This document shows, in pieces, positions 51,545-61,000 of a stretch of 64,000 nt of DNA. Source of the stretch: Bacteroidia bacterium (GTDB taxonomy: Bacteria > Bacteroidota > Bacteroidia > UKL13-3); assembly GCA_021740845.1 (NCBI GenBank), contig JAIOYZ010000011.1, positions 60,511-124,510 of the forward strand, written 5' to 3'. Under the pieces are notes generated by a model. The model had not been told where the DNA came from. It worked only from the letters and a program-made list of their open reading frames with translations, and made no database searches. The number at the start of each line of letters is the position of its first letter. The stretch's first letter is position 1. A program made the position numbers and the translations under genes.

Positions 51545-53356
51545 TATACCGAGTTTTAAGGAAGCTCCAGCTCTAAGCCAAGTGCCAGGCATTAATACCT
51601 TGCCTACTTCGTAATAAGTTTGGTTGGTAAGATTGCTACCCTCTACAAAGAATTGGTAATTGGGTTTTTGCCAAGCCAATTTTAAATCTACTAACCAATA
51701 GGATGTATAACCCACTCGTTCCTCATAGCGAATTCGAATATTGCTCACCAAAGATTTATACAAAACCAGTTGCACAGACGAAGTAAATTGCTGCTTTAAA
51801 TAATCGTAAACATATCTGCTTATTTCTTCTCCTGCGGGTTTGCTTAAATTAACATTGCAATAGCCCAATGTAATGGTTTGAACCAATGATTTGCTCCAAA
51901 ATTTATTGAGAAAGATTTGGGTATTTATTTCATACCCATTTGTAATAATAGCTCCCGAATTGATGGCTTCCCAACTTTTAGCACTTGCAGAATCTTTTAT
52001 CCAATCTATTTGTTGTTTTCCATCTCTTCTAAACCAAGCCGCCTCTATTGAATAGAAGGATTTTTTGTACCTTAAATTTAGTTCGTATGTAAAGGCTTGT
52101 TCTGGTTTTAGGTTGGGATTACCCAAGCTGCTTTTTGCTCCATCTGTATAATACAATTCTGTAAAAGTGGGCACTCTAAATGTTTTGCCAGCTTGTGCAC
52201 CTAATTTAAAGTTGTTCCAATGATAGCCAAGGTCAATTGCGGGGTAAGCGGCAAAGCCATAATCGGAATAGTTGTTGAAACAGATGCCTGGAACAACAAT
52301 TATTTTTTTCCAAAATAAGAGTTGTTGTTCGGCAAAAACGGAACTGATTTTTCTTTCTCTTTTTCCAAGATTACTGCTATTAATTTTCTCTATTCTATAT
52401 TCAGCACCTGCATTCCAATTTCCCCATTTATTTTTATCTCCAATGGATGCATCAAAGGAATACGTATTAGATAAATGAATGTTTTGAGAAAAGCTGGGAG
52501 TATCTCTTTTTAGTTGAAATAAATCGTGCAATTGGCGCAGGTTTACATGAGATTTTAGGTTCAACCAATTTGCTTTTTGAAAAGTAACAGTTCCAAATCC
52601 TGTTTCTATTTCTTCGTATTGCCATGGAAAGCTATTGGTATAAAAGCCATTTGCTCCCATTTTTTTATTTAAATAACCCGCATTTATATCTATCAAAGCA
52701 AATTTGTTTTCTAGATTTCCTTGGTAAAAAACTTGTTCTTGGTTAAAGTCGGTATTGGTTTGGTAACCATCCGAACCAAGCCTGCTCAAACTAATGCGCT
52801 GACCAAAATTATTTGTTTTCCATTCGATGCTAATTAATTGTCCTGATAAGTTGTTTTGCCCTTGCATTAAATTGGCGCTTATGGCATTTTCCTTTACTTT
52901 TTTGGTAATAATATTTACCACGCCAGCATAGGCGTTCTGACCATAAACTCTTGCAGCCGCACCTTTTAAAATTTCAATTCTTTCGATATCTACCAAAGAA
53001 ATAGGTAGGTTTAAAACATGATGGCCCGTTTGTGGGTCGGTAAATTTTACCCCATTGATTAGAATTAAGGTTTGCTCAAAGCTTCCACCTCTAATTTGGA
53101 TATCTGCCTGAGTGCCAAATGCACCTCTAGAGCGAACATCAATTCCGGCTGTATTTTCCAATAATTCTGTTAAGGTTTGAGCCGAACTATTTTTGATGTC
53201 TTGCGAAGAAATTACTTGAATCATGCGATTAGAATTTCCACTTACGATTTCTGTTCTGTTTTCTGTAACAATCAATTCTGCAATGGATTGTTCTTGTTGA
53301 GCCCATGTAAAATGGATGCAGAGCAAGGAGATGCCAGTTAAGATTTGTTTTTTCAT
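51542..53356 (-). CDS. BtuB-like TonB-dependent receptor
   Basis: This 604-residue protein has a signal peptide (to TWAQ) and a plug domain without the carboxypeptidase-like domain. Motifs are VISSQDIKNSSAQTLTELLENTAGIDVRSRG, IQIRGGSFEQTLILINGVK and ILKGAAARVYGQNAYAGVVNIITKK. A barrel follows to the end (YEVGKVLMPGTWLRAGASLKLGI). Size and motifs are those of BtuB/siderophore-type receptors. The ligand is not proven: cobalamin is plausible because a B12-dependent mutase is nearby, but no cobalamin riboswitch fits in the 90 bp upstream. A TAGCTTTG box (minus strand, 53374-53367) lies 10 nt before the start. Confidence 0.88.
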   Translation of the reverse strand: MKKQILTGISLLCIHFTWAQQEQSIAELIVTENRTEIVSGNSNRMIQVISSQDIKNSSAQTLTELLENTAGIDVRSRGAFGTQADIQIRGGSFEQTLILINGVKFTDPQTGHHVLNLPISLVDIERIEILKGAAARVYGQNAYAGVVNIITKKVKENAISANLMQGQNNLSGQLISIEWKTNNFGQRISLSRLGSDGYQTNTDFNQEQVFYQGNLENKFALIDINAGYLNKKMGANGFYTNSFPWQYEEIETGFGTVTFQKANWLNLKSHVNLRQLHDLFQLKRDTPSFSQNIHLSNTYSFDASIGDKNKWGNWNAGAEYRIEKINSSNLGKRERKISSVFAEQQLLFWKKIIVVPGICFNNYSDYGFAAYPAIDLGYHWNNFKLGAQAGKTFRVPTFTELYYTDGAKSSLGNPNLKPEQAFTYELNLRYKKSFYSIEAAWFRRDGKQQIDWIKDSASAKSWEAINSGAIITNGYEINTQIFLNKFWSKSLVQTITLGYCNVNLSKPAGEEISRYVYDYLKQQFTSSVQLVLYKSLVSNIRIRYEERVGYTSYWLVDLKLAWQKPNYQFFVEGSNLTNQTYYEVGKVLMPGTWLRAGASLKLGI

Positions 53357-53446
53357 AATTGGGTGGCAAAGCTAAATATAGGAAGCTTCATCTCCTTTTA
53401 TTAACTTGCTGGCCATTACAAACACTTTGATACTTAGTTTTAAAAA

Positions 53447-53971
53447 ATGGAAATAGCAATGGTAGTGGCAGCAGACGAGGCCAACGGAATAGGAAATGAA
53501 AATCAGTTACTTTGTCATTTGCCAAACGACTTAAAATACTTTAAGCGAATTACTTCTGGGCATGCAGTATTAATGGGAAGAAAAACTTACGATTCTATAG
53601 GGAAACCGCTTCCAAATCGAGTGAATTTAGTGATATCAAAGTCTATTGCCTTTATTGAAGGTTGCGAGATGTTTACGGATATTCCTTCTTCAATTCAATA
53701 TGCAGAAGAAAAAGGCTTTACACATTTGTTTATCATTGGTGGCGATAGCATTTACAAACAAGCATTGGCTTATTGCAATCGGGTTTATTTAACACGCATA
53801 CATCATCAATTTAATGCAGATGCCTATTTTGTAAATTTACCTGCAGAAGAGTGGAAATTATTGCAAGCTGAACCTCAGGCTGCCGACGAAAAAAATAAGT
53901 ATGCACATACCTTTGAAGTATACCAAAAAGGGGAGGTTCAAATGGATAACTTTATATTTGCCAAATCATGA
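53447..53971 (+). CDS. folA: Dihydrofolate reductase
   Basis: The 174-residue enzyme reduces dihydrofolate with NADPH. Motifs are MVVAADEANGIGNENQLLCHLPNDLKYFK near the N-terminus (the acidic residue DL follows the PND turn), GHAVLMGRKTYDSIGKPLPNRVN and LFIIGGDSIYKQAL. The length is typical. Its stop overlaps the purD start by 4 bp (ATGA), giving coupled translation of folate and purine genes. Confidence 0.94.
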   Translation: MEIAMVVAADEANGIGNENQLLCHLPNDLKYFKRITSGHAVLMGRKTYDSIGKPLPNRVNLVISKSIAFIEGCEMFTDIPSSIQYAEEKGFTHLFIIGGDSIYKQALAYCNRVYLTRIHHQFNADAYFVNLPAEEWKLLQAEPQAADEKNKYAHTFEVYQKGEVQMDNFIFAKS

Positions 53972-55248
53972 ATATACTCATAATAGGTTCTGGAGGTAGA
54001 GAGCATGCTTTTGCCATGCAAATTTCTAAAAGTAAATTGTGTACAGAATTGTTCATACTTCCTGGCAACGCAGGAACAGCTAGTTTAGGTAAAAATATTC
54101 CTATCGACCCAACTAATTTTCCCATCATAGGCAAGTTTTGTTTAGATAATACCATTGAACTAATTGTGGTTGGACCAGAAGATCCATTGGTAAAAGGAAT
54201 GCGTAATTTCTTTATGGCCGATAACCAATTAAAACGCATCGCATTTGTTGGTCCGGATGAAACTGGAGCGCAAATGGAAGGCAGCAAAGATTGGAGCAAA
54301 ACGTTTATGCAGAAGTATGGAATTCCAACTGCTGCTTATAAAACCTTTACCAAAGAAAATCTTAAGGATGGGATTTCTTATTTAGAAAATCATTCTTTAC
54401 CCATTGTATTAAAAGCAGATGGATTAGCAGCAGGAAAAGGTGTTTTAATTTGTGAAACCAAAGAGCAAGCCATAAAAGAATTGCAATTGATGATTCAAGA
54501 GCAAAAGTTTGGTTCAGCCAGCGATAAAGTAGTAGTTGAAGAATTTTTAAAAGGCATTGAATTATCGGTTTTTGTTTTAACAGATGGCAAGAACTATTTG
54601 GTATTGCCTTCTGCCAAAGATTACAAGCGCATTGGTGAAGGAGACACTGGTTTAAACACAGGCGGAATGGGAGCAATAAGTCCGGTTCCATTTGCAGATG
54701 AAGCCTTTTTAAATAAAGTAGAAGAGCGCATTATTAAACCAACCATTGCGGGCTTGCAAGCAGAAGGAATAAATTATATTGGTTTTATATTTATTGGCCT
54801 AATGAACGATAAGGGTGAGCCAAATGTTATTGAATACAATAGCAGAATGGGAGACCCAGAAACGGAAGTAGTTTTGCCTAGAATTAAGAATGATTTTGCG
54901 GAGATGATGTTGGCAGCAGCAACAGGAAAATTGAATGAAATAAAACTAGATATTGATCCAAGAACAGCCACTACTATTATGTTGGTTTCTCAAGGATATC
55001 CAGAGGCATACGAGAAAGGGAAGAAGATGGAAGGCCTTGAATTGGCAAGTGATTCCATACTTTTTCATGCAGGAACAAAATTTAACGAGCAAGGTGATTT
55101 GGTAAGCAATGGAGGTAGAGTTTTGGCGGTAACATCCTTGGGCAATTCTATTGAAGAAGCCTTGGCTATCAGCAAGAAAAATGCAGCCTTAATTCAATTT
55201 GAAAATAAGTATTACAGAACGGATATTGGTTATGAGTTTATGGGATAA
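53968..55248 (+). CDS. purD: Phosphoribosylamine-glycine ligase
   Basis: The 426-residue ATP-grasp enzyme joins phosphoribosylamine and glycine in step two of purine synthesis. Motifs are MNILIIGSGGREHAFAM, VGPEDPLVKG, ADGLAAGKGV, YKRIGEGDTGLNTGGMGAISPVPFA and VIEYNSRMGDPETEVVLPR. The length is typical. It is translationally coupled to folA and is followed by an unusual compound hairpin. Confidence 0.95.
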   Translation: MNILIIGSGGREHAFAMQISKSKLCTELFILPGNAGTASLGKNIPIDPTNFPIIGKFCLDNTIELIVVGPEDPLVKGMRNFFMADNQLKRIAFVGPDETGAQMEGSKDWSKTFMQKYGIPTAAYKTFTKENLKDGISYLENHSLPIVLKADGLAAGKGVLICETKEQAIKELQLMIQEQKFGSASDKVVVEEFLKGIELSVFVLTDGKNYLVLPSAKDYKRIGEGDTGLNTGGMGAISPVPFADEAFLNKVEERIIKPTIAGLQAEGINYIGFIFIGLMNDKGEPNVIEYNSRMGDPETEVVLPRIKNDFAEMMLAAATGKLNEIKLDIDPRTATTIMLVSQGYPEAYEKGKKMEGLELASDSILFHAGTKFNEQGDLVSNGGRVLAVTSLGNSIEEALAISKKNAALIQFENKYYRTDIGYEFMG

Positions 55249-55253
55249 AAAAA

Positions 55254-55315
55254 TACCTGATACTTTTTTGGTTCAAACAGAAATTTCTTTTTGAACCTAG
55301 AAAAAGTATCAGGTA
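55254..55315. terminator. Long compound hairpin after purD
   Basis: A 15-bp perfect outer stem (55254-55268 with 55301-55315) encloses an inner 8-bp stem, GGTTCAAA (55270-55277) with TTTGAACC (55290-55297). The inner arms resemble the dispersed GGTTYRAACC word. It probably acts as a terminator, or as an mRNA 3' end, without a long T tract. Confidence 0.65.
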
Positions 55316-55336
55316 ATTAATAATAAGGAAAATAGC

Positions 55337-55468
55337 CTATTTCTTCTTTTTGCCAAGTATGTTTACCATGCTAGCTTTTATTTCCAATTGAAGTTTTTCA
55401 TTCATTCTTATATAGGCATCGTCGCCATCTGCTTTTGCTAATTCAAGCGATTTGTTACTACTTGCCAT
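55337..55468 (-). CDS. Small lysine-rich ORF, possibly a gene remnant
   Basis: A 43-residue frame (starting MASSNKSLELAKADGDDAYI, ending in four lysines) reads cleanly from ATG 55468 to a TAG at 55337. It has charged, helical composition and a polar end. I do not recognise it, and no good ribosome-binding site or promoter was seen. It could be a real small protein or the C-terminal leftover of a decayed gene. The first option is not favoured. Confidence 0.3.
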   Translation of the reverse strand: MASSNKSLELAKADGDDAYIRMNEKLQLEIKASMVNILGKKKK

Positions 55469-55937
55469 TTGACCAAAGTGAGACAACTGGTTTAGTCATT
55501 TCAAGCTATCCTTGATGGGGTTATTAAACGCTATTTCATACTACCTAAATTCACATCATAAATTCATGGATTGGCCAATTTGAACCTAGAAATTTCCGCT
55601 AGGTTTTGAGCCTTTACCATGCGAAGGAAAAACAATCCTAAATCTCCGAATATTCCTATGGCAATGGGCTTATTCATTGTCATCCGATTTGCGATTCTCC
55701 AAATGTTTTGAATCTTCGTTTGAAAGTATATTCTTAGTTTTTTTACCACCTAGCCCACCTCAACAATACCAATTTGGTTAAACATAAATGAAATACAGAT
55801 ATTAGAATTTGAAATTTTGTTTTGTAACTTGGTTGCTTAATATCATATATTGAGTTTATGTCAAGTTTCAAAATCAAGATTAATTTAAGTCATAAAATAG
55901 ACTAGCAAGTATTGATTTTTAACTAAAAATGTAACAA
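55469..55937. other. Intergenic region, about 470 bp
   Basis: AT-rich sequence without a convincing gene. A 61-residue minus-strand frame at 55564-55749 lacks recognisable features and is treated as chance. The stretch marks the change from the conserved purD neighbourhood to the accessory region. Confidence 0.4.
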
Positions 55938-56543
55938 ATGAATATCAAATTACAGATTTTACTTTATACTATAATATGTATGATGTTTATTTCAATATTT
56001 TTCAGCTGTAGAAAAAATTGTGAGGATACAGAAAAAATAATACAAGAACGTTTCCTTGATGTAAAATATATACCTTGGGTTATACCCTATAAAAAGGACT
56101 CAACAGTTTATTTTTTGAAGAATGGTTTTGATACAGTAGCCTTTACCTGCACCAATTATACACAAGGGTATGAAACCATAGATATGTCATATAAGGATGA
56201 GGGTTTTTGCGGTTCAATTAAAACAGAGTATATTAAGGCAAAATTATATGCCCCAGAAAATGGAGACTATTTTGAAATTGCGTATGACAATAATCCATAC
56301 GACGGCGGTTTGGACGAGGTTCGCGTGATTTATAAGAAGAGCCCCTCATTTTCAATTACAAAGTCACACTTTTCCCCATATATCACTAAATCATCTTATA
56401 ACAATCCAATTAATGGAAAAACTTATGAAAAGGTGGTTTTTGTTTTATCGAAATATGAAGAGGATACCATCATGATAAAATACCCAAATAGTATTGTTAA
56501 ATTTTCTGTAGGTGATGTATATGAACTATTAAACATAAAATAG
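55938..56543 (+). CDS. Predicted lipoprotein of unknown family
   Basis: This 201-residue protein has an N-terminal hydrophobic segment and a lipobox near residue 23 (FISIFFSC), so it is probably a lipoprotein. The mature part is rich in aromatic and charged residues and beta strands. A late block, NGKTYEKVVFVLSKY, resembles GGKTYSKVKYFRNQY in the lipoprotein at 57445-58032, so the two are likely paralogues. The first 148 bp from 55986 are repeated at 57005. The function is unknown. It lies upstream of a secreted lyase-like gene. Confidence 0.65.
   Translation: MNIKLQILLYTIICMMFISIFFSCRKNCEDTEKIIQERFLDVKYIPWVIPYKKDSTVYFLKNGFDTVAFTCTNYTQGYETIDMSYKDEGFCGSIKTEYIKAKLYAPENGDYFEIAYDNNPYDGGLDEVRVIYKKSPSFSITKSHFSPYITKSSYNNPINGKTYEKVVFVLSKYEEDTIMIKYPNSIVKFSVGDVYELLNIK
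55986..56133 (+). repeat. Direct repeat, copy 1
   Basis: 148 bp within the lipoprotein gene, matching 57005-57152 at about 145 positions with no gap. It covers the lipobox and the first part of the mature protein. Confidence 0.9.
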
Positions 56544-56548
56544 AAAAT

Positions 56549-56850
56549 ATGAAAAATTATATTTTGAGGTATTGTTTTTTTTTGTTGTGTTGCCTTCCAA
56601 TACATGGCCATCTGTTGCGCCAAGAGCAATGCATCCAAGAGCTGCTAACGGCGTTTATGTATTTGCAAAATAATTATTCCTTGATAATTAGTGCATCAAT
56701 GATTTTGGTTTAAGGTGGTTTAATGTAGAATCTAGACCAAATAGGTGGGCCAAGTCTGGTTATTCCTATATACATAAAACCCTTTGGAAGGGAAGTGGGA
56801 AAATGTCTAATGAAGATACATTAATTTGGCAAAATGGTTTAAAAAGTTGA
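56549..56850 (+). pseudogene. Frameshifted gene relic
   Basis: A 54-codon frame (56549-56713) starts with a signal-like segment MKNYILRYCFFLLCCLPIHG and stops. A second frame (56692-56850) continues with NDFGLRWFNVESRPNRWAKS and then ...GYSYIHKTLW. The join looks like a frameshift near 56695. RPNRWAKSGYSYIHKTLW resembles KPKRWASTANAYINRVMW in the lyase-like protein at 58045-63630 (P, RWA, YI and W shared). It may be the remnant of a related lyase gene. Confidence 0.4.
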
Positions 56851-56971
56851 TTGTTATTGAAACCTTACCAATTAATAAATGAAACCATTATTTGTCTGGT
56901 TTTCAATTGATTTTATTAAATTCGTTTTGCCTAGATTAACCTAAATAAGAAACAAATAATTATTTACCAAT

Positions 56972-57175
56972 ATGAGAAAAATAATAAGCTACCTGTTCAT
57001 CATATTTATTTCAATATTGTTTAGCTGTAGAAAAAATTGTGAGGATACAAAAAAAATAATACAAGAACGTTTCCTTGATGTAAAATATATACCTTGGGTT
57101 ATACCCTATAAAAAGGACTCAACAGTTTATTTTTTGAAGAATGGTTTTGATAAAGGAGTTAGAATGTTTGGGTGA
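56972..57175 (+). pseudogene. Truncated copy of the lipoprotein gene
   Basis: The 67-residue frame repeats the N-terminal third of the lipoprotein at 55938 almost exactly (signal, lipobox FSCRKNCEDT, then the following residues to NGFD). It then diverges and stops within seven codons. The N-terminal signal differs upstream of the repeat. It is most simply a partial duplication; a short secreted peptide is possible but less likely. Confidence 0.7.
57005..57152 (+). repeat. Direct repeat, copy 2
   Basis: The second copy of the 148-bp segment, 1019 bp downstream of copy 1. Similarity ends abruptly at GATA, after which no relation to copy 1 is seen. Confidence 0.9.
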
Positions 57176-57444
57176 TTGTTTTGATGAAACTCAAAAACAA
57201 GAATCAACCATTTGTTTTAAATGGGTCAATCCTTTAATTTGTTTATTTAAATTTTTAGGGAAAAGGTATTAACCAACACTAAGTGTGAAATATTTGGCTG
57301 GCGTTTATTGGTAAACTAATTGCTTTTTTAATAATTTAAGTTTACGTTTGAGTGTAATTCTTTAACATAACCCCAATACTCCACCAATATATTTCCTATT
57401 AAGTATAGCCTATGTTTAAATGATTATTACTTAAATTAATTATT

Positions 57445-58032
57445 ATGAAAATTAAAATTATTTTTATTTTTTTGTTTGCAACGTTTTTTTCATGTAAGCA
57501 AAAAGACCCATGTGATAAGGGGGAACCATACACAAATAATATCCCAGAGAAAACTAGACTTAAGGTTCCGTATCAAAATTTTGCAGAGCTTACTTTTATT
57601 GATTCAACAACACAAGACACTCATATATTTGTGGGTAAAGGTTGGAATGCCTCCTATTGGTATTATAACGACTATTCTAATGAATGTCAAAATGGGTCTA
57701 ATAATGAAAAGTATTTTCAGAATTTCTATAGTTCAAGTTATCCCAATCCCATTTCTATTAGTATCGAATATACCAATCCTTGTTGCGAATATATTGTGGT
57801 ATCAATTGAAAAGTCGATATTTTACTTAGATCCGATTAATATATGTGAACCCTATAATTATGATAAAATTATTATAGGCGGGAAAACATATAGTAAAGTG
57901 AAATATTTCAGGAATCAATATCAGCCTCAATGGAATACTAAATATGGTTGTTATTTTAACACAACCGAAGGGGTTTTAAAGATTGAGCTCCCTGATGGAC
58001 CATTAGAATTAGTTAGTTTTAGAAATCCTTAA
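57445..58032 (+). CDS. Predicted lipoprotein, paralogue of 55938-56543
   Basis: The 195-residue protein has a lipobox (ATFFSC at about residue 17) and a cysteine-containing mature part (CDKGEPY, ECQNG, NPCCEYIVV, NICEPY). The C-terminal block IIIGGKTYSKVKYFRNQYQP matches the other lipoprotein of this cluster. Its stop is 12 nt before the lyase-like gene, so the two are likely one transcript. I cannot assign a function; a surface accessory role to the secreted lyase is possible. Confidence 0.68.
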   Translation: MKIKIIFIFLFATFFSCKQKDPCDKGEPYTNNIPEKTRLKVPYQNFAELTFIDSTTQDTHIFVGKGWNASYWYYNDYSNECQNGSNNEKYFQNFYSSSYPNPISISIEYTNPCCEYIVVSIEKSIFYLDPINICEPYNYDKIIIGGKTYSKVKYFRNQYQPQWNTKYGCYFNTTEGVLKIELPDGPLELVSFRNP

Positions 58033-58044
58033 AAGAAAAATAAC

Positions 58045-61000
58045 GTGAAAACCATATTATTCTTTTTACTCTTAATTTTAACCTACCAAAATTCTTTTGC
58101 TCAAAAAAAACATGGGCATAAATCTGGTAAATACAGTGAGGGTGGCTCTATAGAAAACACCTATCATCCATTAACAACATTTGATAAAAAACAAGATATA
58201 TCTATTTATGTTAAAATGATAAAGGATAATATACATTTATTAGATGATACCTTAAAATATAAAAGGATTTACAAAGATATATACTCCAATGCAAAAACAG
58301 GCTCTAATTCTTCTAACCATGGAAATTTAGCATCCGAGGCAAAGGATGCTGCTTTCGTTTATCTAATAGGATTAGATGATGAAGGAGATAGTTTGCAAAA
58401 TAGAGAGTGGTTTAAAAATCGGTATTTAGAAATTATTGATGGTTGGGCAGACAAACATAATTACCACGGAAAAGAAAATCAAATGCCAAGGGCTTTGGAA
58501 AACATTCAGCTAATGCAAGGTTATGACTATCTAAGGACAGCTGAATGGACGGGAGGAGTCAGATTAAGTGATAGCCAGATTGAAAGTTGCAGAGAAGAAA
58601 TATTTAATTTTACATATGATTTATTTAGAAAAGCGAATAATTTAAATGGCGCCTTTGGTGCTATTATAAGGCCAGATAATAATATGGCATTGGTTGTTGC
58701 TGGGGCAATAGGGATGGCCGCTATTGTTATACATGATAGGGGTACTGGCTGGTTAGCAGAACAATGTAAACCAAAAAGGTGGGCAAGTACTGCAAACGCT
58801 TATATAAATAGAGTTATGTGGTATGATAATAAATCTATGGGTACCAAAATTCTAATTCCCAGAGGAAATCAAAAAAATATTAATAGAACATCAGGATACG
58901 CCGAAGGACCTCATTATTATAGAAAAGCTTTTGAGTCTCTTTGGCCATATTTTCAGAGCTTTAAAAATTTTACAGGTGGTGAACAAAGAGGTTTTGGTCC
59001 ATATTTTAAGTGCAATTTTTGTTTTACCGCAGAATATTTAGTAAATAATTTTTATGCCGATATGAATTATTTGGCCTTAAATGATTGGTATGTGAATTTG
59101 TTACTGCCAAATGGATATTCTCCAACTTTTGATGATACTTGGATAGATAAATCTTTTGCGGGTTCAGCCTTAGATGGTATTCCAAGTCATTCTGTAATTG
59201 AAAACCCAACTGCAGACCTTATTCAAAATATGAATATTAAAGCAGATTATTTAGCCAAATTTAATTATGGTAAAGCTCCTGAAAATGAATCTAATTATTT
59301 CAATAAAAACTCAGGAGATTTAATAGTTCGTTTCAAAAGTGGTAATTCCCCTTCAGAACGCCATTATTTTCATTTGAATGCTGAAAATGGTTCAGCAATT
59401 AATGGTAACAATTATTACTTAGCCGAATGGTTTAAATTTGGTCATGAACACGGGGATGTTACTTCTATTTCATTGTTTTCTGGCACAGATAATCTTGGAA
59501 TTGATCCAGCATTATATGGAACAGAAAACAATGCAAATGAGAAAATTAACAAGGGGAAGCATCATAATTTAATAACAATAGATGAAGATGGACCTGATCC
59601 AAGAGATGAAGCTACTTCTTCAGAATATTTTGCATCAGATAAAATTGATATTTTACGGGTAAATGCAGATTACTGGAATAGATTTTTTGGCATAATTACA
59701 GATAGAAAAGCAATAGTCAAAAGAGAAGTTGTTGTTCATGAGGATGAGTTATATTATACTGTAAGTGACAAGGTTATTAATAGAGATTTTTTCGGACAAC
59801 AGGATATAGCATTTCAATTTTCAGGCAACGGTTCAACAGAGAACGGCCAAAACAGTTTTCATCAATCAAAAAATATAGCAATTTGGGACCATCCTTGTAA
59901 GAAGGAATTACACTCTGGCGCCAATTCAAATAATTGGAAAATTAGACTTGTTACTAATGCAATTCTTGATGATGCAGTTTTAAATTTGGACCTAATTACC
60001 TCGATAAATAGACATGGGAATTCTAGTGTCTATTACTTTAATAATGGATTTAATGATGATTCACTAGCAACTGGTCTTGGACAAATTGGAGCTATTGAAA
60101 CTGGTGATGGGATTCATGGAGACCACACGACTGTAACCATAAAAAAATCGATTGGTTTCAAGGATGAAATTAGGTTTTTGTCTACCATCGAACTTTTCAG
60201 ATGTTCCGATACTACAACCTTTTCGAACCTTCCAAGTGTAAAATATGGACCTAAGTATATTTGCCATGTGGTAAAACGAGATTCTAAAAAAGATGTACAT
60301 TTAACAAGAAGTTATAAAAGTATTGTTACTGATACAATAATTGACCCAATGGACTTTTCAACTGGGGCAATTTTAGAAACAGATGCAAACAACATTTTCT
60401 TTAGTTATGATTCTAACCCTGAATTTAAATCAGGTAATTGTATTAGTTATTGTAATTTCAGAAAAGCAAGAATTGTCGAGGGAAGATTGTTTACATACAA
60501 CGACACCACCTACCTTTCTGCAACTAAATTCTCTACAACTTATTATGCTTTAATAGGTAAATGTAAGTACCAGGCATATATAGAAACAGACACAGCATGT
60601 ACAGTAAGTTTTTATTTAGCTGATGTTGAAAAAGGTATTGGTATGAAAGTTAAAGACCTCAGCTATACCTATGATACCAATACTTGTATTATAACTGTTT
60701 CTGTTCCTGTTGGTTTTTCCCAGTTTGAAATAGAACTAGAAGACCCATGCCGTGTAAGTTGTTTCTTCCCTAGCACTGCCGAAACTATTCATGAGACATT
60801 TGACTTTAACCAAGGAGTTACTGCTACCTTGGGTCATAAGTTAGACATTGTACAACCTAATGGTTTTTTAAACATAACCAATGGAAGCCATATGAAATTA
60901 TGCGATGGCATTTATTTACGCAATAGAGATAGCTTAATTTTGTTTAGTGGTTGTGGTAAAGATACCGGCCAAATGAGTGTTACTACCTGTGATGGAAAAA

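Noticed and set aside
8019..51884. GGTTYRAACC as an FtsK-orienting (KOPS-like) motif
   Set aside because: KOPS must be strongly strand-biased; here the two asymmetric forms occur on the plus strand 6 and 9 times and the centre is nearly symmetrical.
53357..53446. Cobalamin riboswitch ahead of the BtuB-like receptor
   Set aside because: The divergent gap is only 90 bp and shows only a -7-like box; a riboswitch needs about 200 nt.
55564..55749. 61-residue minus-strand frame
   Set aside because: It has no recognisable domain, signal, ribosome-binding site or partner, and lies in AT-rich spacer.
55767..55790. Third copy of the intergenic repeat
   Set aside because: Only ATACCAATT is shared before the sequences diverge; this is too short to distinguish from chance.
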